Positions 15,699-22,096 of a stretch of DNA of 22,096 nucleotides are shown piece after piece. The translations under genes and the position numbers were made by a program. Position 1 is the first letter of the stretch, and every line of letters begins with the position of its first letter. The notes beneath the pieces are model-generated. The model was given only the letters and a program-made list of their open reading frames with translations, ran no database searches and was not told the DNA's origin. Origin of the DNA: Cellvibrionales bacterium UBA3090 (GTDB lineage Bacteria; Pseudomonadota; Gammaproteobacteria; Pseudomonadales; Porticoccaceae); assembly GCA_002367235.1 (NCBI GenBank), contig DFBC01000096.1:1-22096 (forward strand), read 5' to 3'.

Positions 15699-16034
15699 AT
15701 GAGCACTGATGTACTAGCAAAATTAACAGAAGTACTGGAAGCACGTAGGCAGTCCTCACCGGAGGAATCTTATGTTTCCAGTCTCCATCACAAGGGCTTA
15801 AATAAGATCCTTGAAAAGGTGGGCGAGGAAAGTATTGAAACCATACTGGCGGCCAGAGATGCCGAGGTCAGCGGGAAAACTGACAAGCTGATCTATGAAA
15901 CCGCTGATTTATGGTTTCATTCGTTGGTGATGCTGTCCCATTTGGGAGAAAGCGCCCAATCGGTACTCGATGAGTTGGAACGCCGGTTTGATTTATCGGG
16001 CCTTGTAGAAAAGGCCCGGCGCGACCAAAATTAA
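15699..16034 (+). CDS. hisE: Phosphoribosyl-ATP pyrophosphatase HisE
   Basis: HisE removes pyrophosphate from phosphoribosyl-ATP, the second step of histidine synthesis. The 111-residue all-helical protein has the MazG-like signature: SYVSSLHHKGLNKILEKVGEE (20-40 region), the metal-binding glutamates in KVGEESIETILAA and the E-x-x-D of YETADLWFH. It follows hisI on the same strand and probably shares its transcript. A 14-base tandem repeat follows the stop codon. Confidence 0.95.
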   Translation: MSTDVLAKLTEVLEARRQSSPEESYVSSLHHKGLNKILEKVGEESIETILAARDAEVSGKTDKLIYETADLWFHSLVMLSHLGESAQSVLDELERRFDLSGLVEKARRDQN

Positions 16035-16051
16035 TTCAACTAACGTCCTTG

Positions 16052-16100
16052 CATTAAATTAGTTGCATTAAATTAGTTACATTAAATTAGTTACGTTAAA
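16052..16100. repeat. 14-base tandem repeat between hisE and tatA
   Basis: The unit CATTAAATTAGTT(G/A) is present three times in full (16052-16065, 16066-16079, 16080-16093), then as a 7-base partial copy (16094-16100). The array ends just before the tatA ribosome-binding site AAGAGA (16101-16106), so it sits in the tatA leader or promoter. The copy number may vary between strains. Confidence 0.92.
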
Positions 16101-16113
16101 AAGAGACATAGTT

Positions 16114-16353
16114 ATGGGCTTTGGCTGGCAGGAACTGTTAATTATTCTGGTAATTGTTGCGCTTATTTTTGGCACCAAAAAATTGAAAAATATCGGTTCT
16201 GATCTCGGCGGAGCCGTAAAAGGTTTTAAGGATTCGGTATCCGACGACAAATCAGATAAAGAATCAGACGGCCAAGCAGAAGACACGCCCTCTACCGATA
16301 ATATCGAGCAGCGCAGTGAAAAAACTGTCGAAAAGAAAGACGCGGCAGAATAA
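16114..16353 (+). CDS. tatA: Twin-arginine translocase subunit TatA
   Basis: TatA forms the pore of the Tat system, which exports folded, often cofactor-containing, proteins. At 79 residues it has the single N-terminal membrane helix (WQELLIILVIVALIFG, 5-20), the hinge FGTKKL and the amphipathic helix IGSDLGGAVKGFKDSV. A charged Asp/Glu/Lys tail follows, all as expected. It is the first of three tat genes in the order A-B-C. Confidence 0.96.
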   Translation: MGFGWQELLIILVIVALIFGTKKLKNIGSDLGGAVKGFKDSVSDDKSDKESDGQAEDTPSTDNIEQRSEKTVEKKDAAE

Positions 16354-16419
16354 CCACACGTAATGCGTGACACGTCTGGCACACCCTCGCTTCTCATCAA
16401 CCCTCAGGTTAATTGATCC

Positions 16420-16776
16420 ATGTTTGACATCGGCTTCATGGAACTGCTGCTCATCGCCGTTATCACTCTGGTGGTCATGGGACCTCAGCGATTACCCCAG
16501 GCCATGCGAACCATCACCCTGTGGCTTGGGAGAGCAAGACAGGCGTTTGCCGCGGTTCGCAAAGAGCTGGAAAACGAAGTCGGTATGGATGACGTAAAAC
16601 GGCAGCTGCATAACGAGCAAATTATGCGAGACCTGAAGTCCGGTAAATCTGAACTTGAAAAGATGATGGCGCCACCTTTCTCAGAGAAAGACGCAACCCA
16701 TAAAAATAGCGAAAACGACGCCTCTGACACCCCCTCGGGGGGCTCTGTGAAAAACCCTGACGACAGTCCAAAATGA
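16420..16776 (+). CDS. tatB: Sec-independent translocase subunit TatB
   Basis: TatB works with TatC to bind twin-arginine signal peptides. The 118 residues begin with the TatB-type helix MFDIGFMELLLIAVITLVVM, then the GPQRLP hinge and the long amphipathic helix AMRTITLWLGRARQAFAAVR. These distinguish it from TatA. The tail is disordered and acidic. Near its end, positions 16730-16742 contain CCCCC-TC-GGGGGG, which could fold into a strong short hairpin just before tatC. Its TGA stop overlaps the tatC ATG (ATGA). Confidence 0.95.
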   Translation: MFDIGFMELLLIAVITLVVMGPQRLPQAMRTITLWLGRARQAFAAVRKELENEVGMDDVKRQLHNEQIMRDLKSGKSELEKMMAPPFSEKDATHKNSENDASDTPSGGSVKNPDDSPK

Positions 16777-17507
16777 CCGAAAATGAACTAACTAACCAAC
16801 CCTTGATACAACACGTCATTGAGTTGAGGAATCGCCTGCTGCGCTGCATGGTTGCAGTTTTGCTGATTTTTGTCGGCCTGTTTGCTTTCAGCAATGAACT
16901 CTATCTCTATGTCGCCGAACCATTGAGACAACATCTGCCCGAAACATCCTCAATGATTGCCACAGATGTGGCCTCCCCGTTTCTCACGCCGTTTAAACTG
17001 ACTCTTGTGTTGTCCATGTTTGCCGCCATGCCGTTTATCCTCTACCAAGTGTGGGCATTTGTAGCACCGGGGTTATACCAACGGGAAAAGAAAATTGTCC
17101 TTCCGCTTTTCTTCTCCAGCGTACTACTCTTTTATGCCGGCATGGCCTTTGCGTACTACGTAGTCTTTCCACTGGTATTTATGTTCTTCACCGGTGTCGG
17201 TCCGGAAGGTGTCGCAGTGATGACCGATATCCGCAGCTATCTGGATTTTGTACTTAAACTATTTTTTGCCTTCGGTTTGAGCTTTGAAATCCCCATCGCG
17301 GTAGTGATTCTTTCCTGGATCGGAGCAGTGGATCCCAATGCGCTCGCCAAAAAACGCCCTTATGTTTTCGTGCTGTGTTTCGTATTTGGCATGTTACTGA
17401 CACCCCCAGACGTTATTTCTCAAACCCTGTTGGCAGTACCCATGTGGCTACTGTTTGAAGTAGGCATTTTCTTTGGCCGACTGGTTCACAGAACACCGAA
17501 CGCTTAG
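16773..17507 (+). CDS. tatC: Twin-arginine translocase subunit TatC
   Basis: TatC is the six-helix receptor for twin-arginine signal peptides. The 244 residues show the family N-terminal block PLIQHVIELRNRLLR, the periplasmic loop ending before FKLTLVLSMFAAMPFILYQ, the signature VWAFVAPGLYQREK, and FAFGLSFEIPIAV with the conserved Glu in helix four. Translation is coupled to tatB through a four-base overlap. No terminator is evident after its stop; the following 300 bases belong to the leader of the redox operon. Confidence 0.97.
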   Translation: MTENELTNQPLIQHVIELRNRLLRCMVAVLLIFVGLFAFSNELYLYVAEPLRQHLPETSSMIATDVASPFLTPFKLTLVLSMFAAMPFILYQVWAFVAPGLYQREKKIVLPLFFSSVLLFYAGMAFAYYVVFPLVFMFFTGVGPEGVAVMTDIRSYLDFVLKLFFAFGLSFEIPIAVVILSWIGAVDPNALAKKRPYVFVLCFVFGMLLTPPDVISQTLLAVPMWLLFEVGIFFGRLVHRTPNA

Positions 17508-17683
17508 AAGATTTGCAGTTTAATTCCTGAAAAGCATATCTAATCTCTCCCCGAAACAATCTACGCACCAAATGATGGCAATCGAGGTTGGCCAATAACC
17601 ATATCAACCATCAGGGATTCAGAGTGACGCGCAGAAAAAAACAAATCCCTTTATTTTTCATAAGGTTAAGAAATAATAAATTT

Positions 17684-17700
17684 TTGGCACTGTTTATGCA
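17684..17700 (+). promoter_or_regulatory. Sigma-54 (RpoN) type promoter
   Basis: TTGGCACTGTTTATGCA matches the -24/-12 consensus YTGGCACG-N4-TTGCW at nearly every conserved base, with GG (17686-17687) and GC (17698-17699) exactly ten bases apart. Transcription would start near 17711. Such promoters need an activator ATPase such as NtrC. The tatC stop is far enough upstream to leave space for enhancer sites. Confidence 0.72.
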
Positions 17701-17743
17701 TTATTCATTTCAGAAAGTTTAACTTTCTCACCATTTTCTTTTC

Positions 17744-17759
17744 CAGGTAACGGAGCCTG
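17744..17759 (+). promoter_or_regulatory. Leader hairpin with AACGGA hexaloop, ANTAR-target-like antiterminator
   Basis: CAGGU (17744-17748) pairs with GCCUG (17755-17759, the last pair being U-G) around a six-base loop AACGGA. ANTAR proteins such as NasR and EutV recognise hairpins with six-base loops having A at position 1 and G at position 4, and the second of their two hairpins overlaps the terminator. Here the 3' strand is also the 5' strand of the terminator, so the two folds exclude each other. A first hairpin of the same type is not visible. Confidence 0.5.
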
Positions 17760-17803
17760 CTGACCAGACACGCATTAATGTGGCCTGCCGGCAGGTTTTT
17801 TTT
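17754..17803 (+). terminator. Intrinsic terminator inside the leader of the redox operon
   Basis: AGCCTGC (17754-17760) pairs with GCAGGTT (17791-17797, one G-T pair), with an inner CAG/CTG and CAC/GTG stem (17765-17771 and 17780-17787), followed by eight T (17796-17803). It lies after the sigma-54 promoter and before any good start codon, so it would stop transcription before the gene unless overridden. Confidence 0.72.
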
Positions 17804-17812
17804 GTGAATGAA

Positions 17813-19858
17813 ATGTATGCAATGGGTGCAATAGTTAATTGTCCAATTAAAACAGATTCCGATAACAGGCGCCTAATAGCTTCTGTTAAATCGCAGAGCC
17901 CATCACGAGTTATCGTCATAGGCAGTGGCCCTGTGGGGATTAGGTTTACTGACGAATTGTTGAACCATTGTCCAGATCAAGAAATTCTCTTATTTGGGGA
18001 CGAACAATGTAAGCCGTATAACAGGGTACAGTTATCGGCGCTGCTTGCTGGAGAAATTTCTCGCGACGACATCGATCTTCCCCTACCAGATACAAGTAAA
18101 CACGCAAATTTTACCTATATACCCGGCGCTATCACCGCGATTGATCGGTCGCATAAAACCGTATCCGACGCTACGGGAAATACTTATTCCTACAGCAAGT
18201 TAATTCTTGCCACTGGCGCAAAAGCACATATTCCTAATATTTACGGTAACGAGAGACAGGGTGTCTTCAGTTTCAGAAGTCTAAAAGATACCGAACTCCT
18301 ATACGCTCGAATTTTCAGGTCGAGACATATCGTTATCGTGGGCGGAGGGTTATTGGGCCTGGAAGCAGCCAAGGGTTTATTAAAATTCAATACCAAAGTC
18401 ACGGTTATTCAGCAGGGTCCAAGGCTGATGAACCGCCAGCTGGATGATCAAGCCGCATTATTGGTAGAAGCCGAAGTAAAAGCACTGGGTATAGACGTCA
18501 TTACCAATTCAGGTGTCAGGTCTATACAGGGTTTTGAACATGTAGAAGGCGTGGTTACCCGCGACGGCCTAGAGATATCCTGCGACACCCTGCTATTTTG
18601 TGCGGGCATTACACCGAATATTGAACTGGCCAGACGTTTCAGAATTAAGGTCAACAATGGCATCGTAGTAAATGATTCCCTACAGACCTCCGATGAACAT
18701 ATTTATGCCATTGGCGAGTGCTGCGAGCACAAAGATACGACCTATGGACTCGTTAATCCCGGCTATGAACAAGCTGCCATTGCCGCGGCCATTATTGCCA
18801 ACTCAGCAACAACAGACTCCGCACAGCCCAACCCAAAATATCAGGGTTCACTGAGCGTCAGCAACCTGAAAGTTGTGGGGAAAAAAGTGTGCAGTTTAGG
18901 TGAAGTCACCGAACTGGCATCGCGTCCACTGCAAAAGGAAATTCGTTATTTCAGAAGCAAAACCGACCTATATCGAAAACTGGTTATTTATAGAGGAAAA
19001 ATCATCGGCGCTGTTTCTGTGGGGGAATGGCCTGAGGCCCGTCGCGTACAAGAAGCCTATCAAAACAAGCGAACTATCCGGTTTTGGCAACGATTTAGAT
19101 TTCAACTCACCGGTTCCTTGTGGGGCAATGACGATGATATCCACAACTGGCCGGCCAACACCATCGTTTGCCAATGCAACCAGGTCAGCTGCTGCCAACT
19201 TAAAGATGCCAGCCTTGCCGGCTGTGAAAGCCTGCCAGACATCCAGCAGTGTACGAAAGCAGGCACAGTCTGTGGTTCGTGCAAACCGCTGATACAACAG
19301 TTTCTGGGTGTTCAGTCCAAATCTGAGAAAGAACAAGGTGCAAGATCCCTGACAACCGGAGCATTAATTGCCCTACTCATCATCACCGCCATCACCCTGC
19401 TGCCAGAAGCTCAGGTCGCCGATAGTGCAATGCAACCTAACTGGTTTGAATCCATCTGGAATGACAAATTCTGGAAGCAAACCACAGGCTTCAGCTTGCT
19501 CGGCATGACCATTGTCGGTCTGCTGATGTCACTACGAAAACGGCTTTCCTGGACCTGGATGGGGAATTTTTCAGGATGGCGGGTACTGCACACCATTGTG
19601 GGTGTGATGTGCTGTTTCACACTGATACTGCACAGCGGGTTCCACTTGGGGGACAACCTCAATCAGTTACTCATGGTTAATTTCATGGCGGTATTACTCG
19701 TGGGAGCAATAACCAGCGGAGTGATAGGCATGGGTCACAAACTATCGTTAACGACGGCAACCACCTCGCGAAAATATGTCCAGTGGCTACACATCATTAT
19801 CAGTTGGCCTCTGCCAGCACTGTTAGCCGTTCATATTTTGTCTGTTTATTACTTCTGA
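17813..19858 (+). CDS. NirB/NasB-type FAD-[2Fe-2S] oxidoreductase fused to a b-type cytochrome-like membrane domain
   Basis: Numbering is from ATG 17813 (681 residues). Residues about 32-330 are a two-dinucleotide flavoprotein of the NirB N-terminal type, with GSGPVG (37-42), GGGLLG (177-182) and YAIGECCEH for FAD. A BFD-type [2Fe-2S] domain follows (C453, C455, C487, C490; spacing C-x-C-x31-C-x2-C). The siroheme half of NirB is absent. Instead about five membrane helices (516-681) carry histidines in or near helices (H593, H607, H611, H660, H674) suited to b heme. The likely flow is NAD(P)H to FAD to FeS to heme b to the periplasmic cytochrome encoded next. The start is uncertain: GTG 17780 lies inside the terminator, and ATG 17813 or 17822 has no Shine-Dalgarno sequence. 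Confidence 0.85.
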   Translation: MYAMGAIVNCPIKTDSDNRRLIASVKSQSPSRVIVIGSGPVGIRFTDELLNHCPDQEILLFGDEQCKPYNRVQLSALLAGEISRDDIDLPLPDTSKHANFTYIPGAITAIDRSHKTVSDATGNTYSYSKLILATGAKAHIPNIYGNERQGVFSFRSLKDTELLYARIFRSRHIVIVGGGLLGLEAAKGLLKFNTKVTVIQQGPRLMNRQLDDQAALLVEAEVKALGIDVITNSGVRSIQGFEHVEGVVTRDGLEISCDTLLFCAGITPNIELARRFRIKVNNGIVVNDSLQTSDEHIYAIGECCEHKDTTYGLVNPGYEQAAIAAAIIANSATTDSAQPNPKYQGSLSVSNLKVVGKKVCSLGEVTELASRPLQKEIRYFRSKTDLYRKLVIYRGKIIGAVSVGEWPEARRVQEAYQNKRTIRFWQRFRFQLTGSLWGNDDDIHNWPANTIVCQCNQVSCCQLKDASLAGCESLPDIQQCTKAGTVCGSCKPLIQQFLGVQSKSEKEQGARSLTTGALIALLIITAITLLPEAQVADSAMQPNWFESIWNDKFWKQTTGFSLLGMTIVGLLMSLRKRLSWTWMGNFSGWRVLHTIVGVMCCFTLILHSGFHLGDNLNQLLMVNFMAVLLVGAITSGVIGMGHKLSLTTATTSRKYVQWLHIIISWPLPALLAVHILSVYYF

Positions 19859-19873
19859 GGATAGGTTGTCGTT

Positions 19874-21184
19874 TTGAAGAAACTAATTTGGGGAACATGG
19901 CTAATCGTGACGACCTGTCTTGCTAGCTACTACGGCTACACCCTATTTAAAGCTGACAACAAAGAAGCGTTATTGATCGGCGATGCCAGTCATGGTCACT
20001 TCCAGATTGAAATGGCCTGCACCGCCTGTCATACCAGCGCCTTCGGTGGCACAGAAAGCTTGCAGGAATCCTGCGTCAACTGCCACGCAGAAGAACTCGA
20101 AGAAGCTCACGATTCTCATCCACAAAAAAAATTCACCGACCCTAGAAATGCCAGCCAACTGGAAACGATCGATGCCCGTTACTGCGTAAGTTGTCACACC
20201 GAACACCAAAAAGAACAAACCAACCCTATGGGGCTAACACTGCCCAAGGACTACTGCTTTCACTGCCACCAAGACATTGGCGAAGAAAGAGATAGCCACA
20301 AAAATTTGACCTTCGATAGCTGCGCCAGTGCCGGCTGCCACAACTACCACGACAATCGAGCTCTGTACGAAGACTTTCTGCTTGAGAATCATCAGGATTC
20401 GTGGGTTAAACAGGTCGCCAAAATTACCGAGGCCAACGCAGCATCGACCCTGGCAGCACAATTTATACCAACACCACTGCCGCCTTTTGCCGAGAAAAAA
20501 GAAGAACACCCTGACATTCACAAAGATTGGTCATCAAGTGCCCATGCTTCAGGGAATGTCGATTGTGCAGGCTGCCATAGCACAGACCAGCTGCAATGGA
20601 TTGAGAAACCGGGCATCGAACAGTGCCAAACCTGTCACATGAACGAAGTGGAGGGCTACCAGGCTGGAAAGCACGGTATGCGGTTAGCTTTGAACATGGC
20701 CGGAATCAGCCCCGCCGAATCCTCACTACCCTTCAAAGAGCAGTCTCTTGTTCTGCAACAAAGCTGTAACAGTTGTCACGAACCTCACACCAGCAATACC
20801 CAGTTTGCGTCAAAAGAGGCCTGCCTCGGCTGTCACAACGACCAACATTCCCTTGCCTTTGAGGCGTCGCCTCACGGTCAACTGCTGAACAATGCCATCG
20901 CCGGTCGGCTTCCTGCCAATGAGGCAGTCAGTTGTGCCACCTGCCATATGCCAAGACAGGAGAAAAATCATCATGGGACGAAGGTCATTGAGGTTAACCA
21001 CAATCAAAACCACAACCTTCGCCCCAACGAAAAAATGATCAGGCCCGTTTGTATGCAGTGCCACAGCCTGGGTTTTTCGATTGATGCTCTGGCTGATGAA
21101 CAGCTTATAAATAACAACTTCACTGGAAAACCCAGCGCGCATATACCGTCCATAGACTGGGCAATTAGACGCAGTGAGAACTGA
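19874..21184 (+). CDS. Exported multiheme cytochrome c with eleven heme-binding motifs
   Basis: The 436 residues start with a signal anchor (about 4-24). There are ten CXXCH motifs, at 49, 67, 104, 128, 231, 251, 298, 317, 354 and 393, plus one CX4CH (CASAGCH, 150-156). The N-terminal part (40-175) has cytochrome c3/c7-like spacing. The C-terminal part (210-430), with KHGMRLA, CHNDQHSLAF, CATCHMPR and VNHNQNHNLRPNEKM, resembles multiheme reductases of the hydroxylamine-oxidoreductase/NrfA/cytochrome c554 superfamily, by my recollection of those families. No CXXCK active-site motif of NrfA is present. It starts 15 bases after the flavoprotein gene (TTG 19874, with ATAGG upstream), so the two form one unit: quinol-independent electron delivery to a periplasmic reductase. 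The substrate is unproven. Confidence 0.87.
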   Translation: MKKLIWGTWLIVTTCLASYYGYTLFKADNKEALLIGDASHGHFQIEMACTACHTSAFGGTESLQESCVNCHAEELEEAHDSHPQKKFTDPRNASQLETIDARYCVSCHTEHQKEQTNPMGLTLPKDYCFHCHQDIGEERDSHKNLTFDSCASAGCHNYHDNRALYEDFLLENHQDSWVKQVAKITEANAASTLAAQFIPTPLPPFAEKKEEHPDIHKDWSSSAHASGNVDCAGCHSTDQLQWIEKPGIEQCQTCHMNEVEGYQAGKHGMRLALNMAGISPAESSLPFKEQSLVLQQSCNSCHEPHTSNTQFASKEACLGCHNDQHSLAFEASPHGQLLNNAIAGRLPANEAVSCATCHMPRQEKNHHGTKVIEVNHNQNHNLRPNEKMIRPVCMQCHSLGFSIDALADEQLINNNFTGKPSAHIPSIDWAIRRSEN

Positions 21185-21239
21185 CCGAATAGAACATCAC
21201 GAGTTACTTTTACATTTAAAAAACCATGAGGAAAGCAAC

Positions 21240-21821
21240 ATGAAAATGAAAAAACCCGTAGTTTTTGCCGCAGTTATCACCTCAGTTTTATCCGTGACAG
21301 CCTGCAAGGAAGAGCCTCAGGCATCTGCAGGCATTAGCCCCCAACAGTACACGGACTCACTGTTTGCCGTCATGAATGCAGACCGAGCCAATTATACAAA
21401 GTTGATTGTCCAGCGACTGGGGCCAAAGGGTGCTGGCGCCATCAAACCCGATGAGCACTGGAAAGACATCGAAAATGGCGCACTACTGCCTGCACAGATG
21501 TTTAGAGCGGGCTCGGAAGCTGTCTCTAAAATAACCGACAAATTCACCTACTCACTTCAATCAACCTGGCCTATCAACAAACAAAATGCACCTAAAACAG
21601 CATTGGAAAAAGAGGGGCTCAAATTTATTTCCGACAACCCCGGCAAGAATTTTTACGGTGAGGAAAAACTCGGAGACGTCACTTATTACACCGCGGTTTA
21701 TCCCGATGTCGCTGTATCACCCGCCTGTACTTCCTGCCACAACGATCACAAGGATTCACCAAAAGATGATTTCAAAATTGGTGATGTGATGGGCGGTGTT
21801 GTCATCCGCGTCCCTTTATAG
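21240..21821 (+). CDS. Tll0287-like (DUF3365) c-type heme lipoprotein
   Basis: The 193-residue protein has a lipoprotein signal with lipobox VTAC (Cys 22), so it is probably anchored to a membrane on the periplasmic side. It ends with one heme motif CTSCHNDH (163-170) followed by SPKDDFKIGDVMGGVVIRVPL in two conserved pieces, the hallmark of the Tll0287-like/DUF3365 family, which is found both as single proteins and as the sensor part of kinases. It may pass electrons or sense NO or redox state. I chose ATG 21240, preceded by GAGGAAAG (21228-21235). An in-frame GTG at 21174 overlapping the cytochrome gene adds only charged residues that would spoil the signal peptide. Confidence 0.88.
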   Translation: MKMKKPVVFAAVITSVLSVTACKEEPQASAGISPQQYTDSLFAVMNADRANYTKLIVQRLGPKGAGAIKPDEHWKDIENGALLPAQMFRAGSEAVSKITDKFTYSLQSTWPINKQNAPKTALEKEGLKFISDNPGKNFYGEEKLGDVTYYTAVYPDVAVSPACTSCHNDHKDSPKDDFKIGDVMGGVVIRVPL

Positions 21822-21862
21822 GGTGATATCCAGATAATTTTTTGAGCTCACAACACAGCAAA

Positions 21863-21881
21863 AGCCCTCTCGATGAGGGCT
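21863..21881. terminator. Stem-loop between DUF3365 and globin genes, possible attenuator
   Basis: AGCCCTC (21863-21869) and GAGGGCT (21875-21881) form a perfect 7-base stem with loop TCGAT. Four A precede it (including the stem's first) but no T run follows, so on the forward strand it is more likely a 3'-end stabiliser or partial stop. On the reverse strand it would be followed by four T. Confidence 0.5.
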
Positions 21882-21917
21882 CAACACGCATTAGCAGCAG
21901 ATAAAAGGATGACCATT

Positions 21918-22096
21918 ATGACTCCCGAACAAATTTCACTTTGCAAATCTTCATGGGCCAAAGTTGAACCCATTTCAGAGGACGCAGCCGCGTTGTTTTA
22001 CAGTAATTTATTTGAAGCAGACCCTTCGCTGAAGCCCCTGTTTAAGGGAGATATGACGGCCCAGGGAAAAAAATTAATGGAGATGATCACATCGGC
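21918..22096 (+). CDS. Globin family protein, N-terminal part (runs off window end)
   Basis: The frame opens at ATG 21918 after AAAAGGA and reads to the window edge (59 full codons). The beginning MTPEQISLCKSSWAKVEPI, then AALFYSNLFEADPSLKPLFKGDM, is the A-B-C-D helix pattern of single-domain bacterial globins, including the CD-corner Phe in LFKGD. The histidine ligands of the heme lie beyond the window. Such globins bind oxygen or NO. It lies 96 bases after the DUF3365 gene on the same strand. Whether a reductase domain follows (flavohaemoglobin) cannot be seen. Confidence 0.9.
   Translation, partial: MTPEQISLCKSSWAKVEPISEDAAALFYSNLFEADPSLKPLFKGDMTAQGKKLMEMITS

Larger units (their letters stand above)
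17508..17812 (+). other. Intergenic region holding the control sequences of the redox operon
   Basis: No gene is supported between tatC and the start chosen at 17813. In order it holds AT-rich sequence, an A/T run, a sigma-54-type promoter (17684-17700), the predicted transcript start near 17711, an AGAAAG/CTTTCT hairpin (17712-17717/17723-17728), a hexaloop hairpin (17744-17759) and an intrinsic terminator (17754-17803). GCACC and TGGCA around 17565-17580 are only a partial match to an NtrC site. Confidence 0.6.

Noticed and set aside
17562..17582. NtrC enhancer site near GCACCAAATGATGGCA
   Set aside because: Only the left half matches TGCACC; the right half is shifted. It is too weak to call, although an enhancer is expected upstream of a sigma-54 promoter.

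Overview
The window comes from a gammaproteobacterium, probably a marine or aquatic heterotroph. The clearest marker is the block ubiE-ubiJ-ubiB-hisI-hisE-tatA-tatB-tatC, which has the order known from Pseudomonas-like gammaproteobacteria. YgiQ, RimK, MtfA and UbiJ homologues agree. Base composition is moderate and fairly even, and I see no insertion sequence, integrase, phage gene or CRISPR array.

Layout. Positions 1-453 hold the start of a leftward ygiQ. Positions 657-3602 form a rightward cluster: a fused RimB-type protease/RimK glutamate ligase, broken in this sequence by a run of nine G, then a short MscS-type channel and an MtfA-type peptidase. A leftward FAD-dependent oxidoreductase (COG2509 type) follows, then a VOC protein, tRNA-Gly(CCC) and a membrane-anchored glutaredoxin-like protein. 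Two leftward genes encode a zinc-ribbon-like membrane protein and a secreted Sel1-repeat protein. After a 408-base gap come a small PqqD-like protein, an EthA-like Baeyer-Villiger monooxygenase and a two-domain OlsF-like ornithine-lipid acyltransferase. Two PhoB-box-like sites lie in front of the last of these. The ubiquinone, histidine and Tat block occupies 12095-17507.

The most unusual part is 17684-22096. A sigma-54-type promoter is followed by a leader with an intrinsic terminator and a competing hairpin whose six-base loop (AACGGA) has the A1/G4 pattern of ANTAR antiterminator targets. The first gene behind it joins a NirB/NasB-type FAD-NAD(P)H module, a BFD-type [2Fe-2S] domain and a membrane domain with histidines placed as in b-type cytochromes. 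Next are an exported cytochrome c with ten CXXCH motifs plus one CX4CH, a c-heme lipoprotein of the Tll0287-like (DUF3365) type, and a globin cut by the window end. Together they look like a route carrying NAD(P)H electrons across the membrane to a periplasmic multiheme reductase. Its regulation resembles nitrate/nitrite control; the substrate is inferred, not shown.

Regulatory sites are called by eye from consensus matches and are less certain than the genes.
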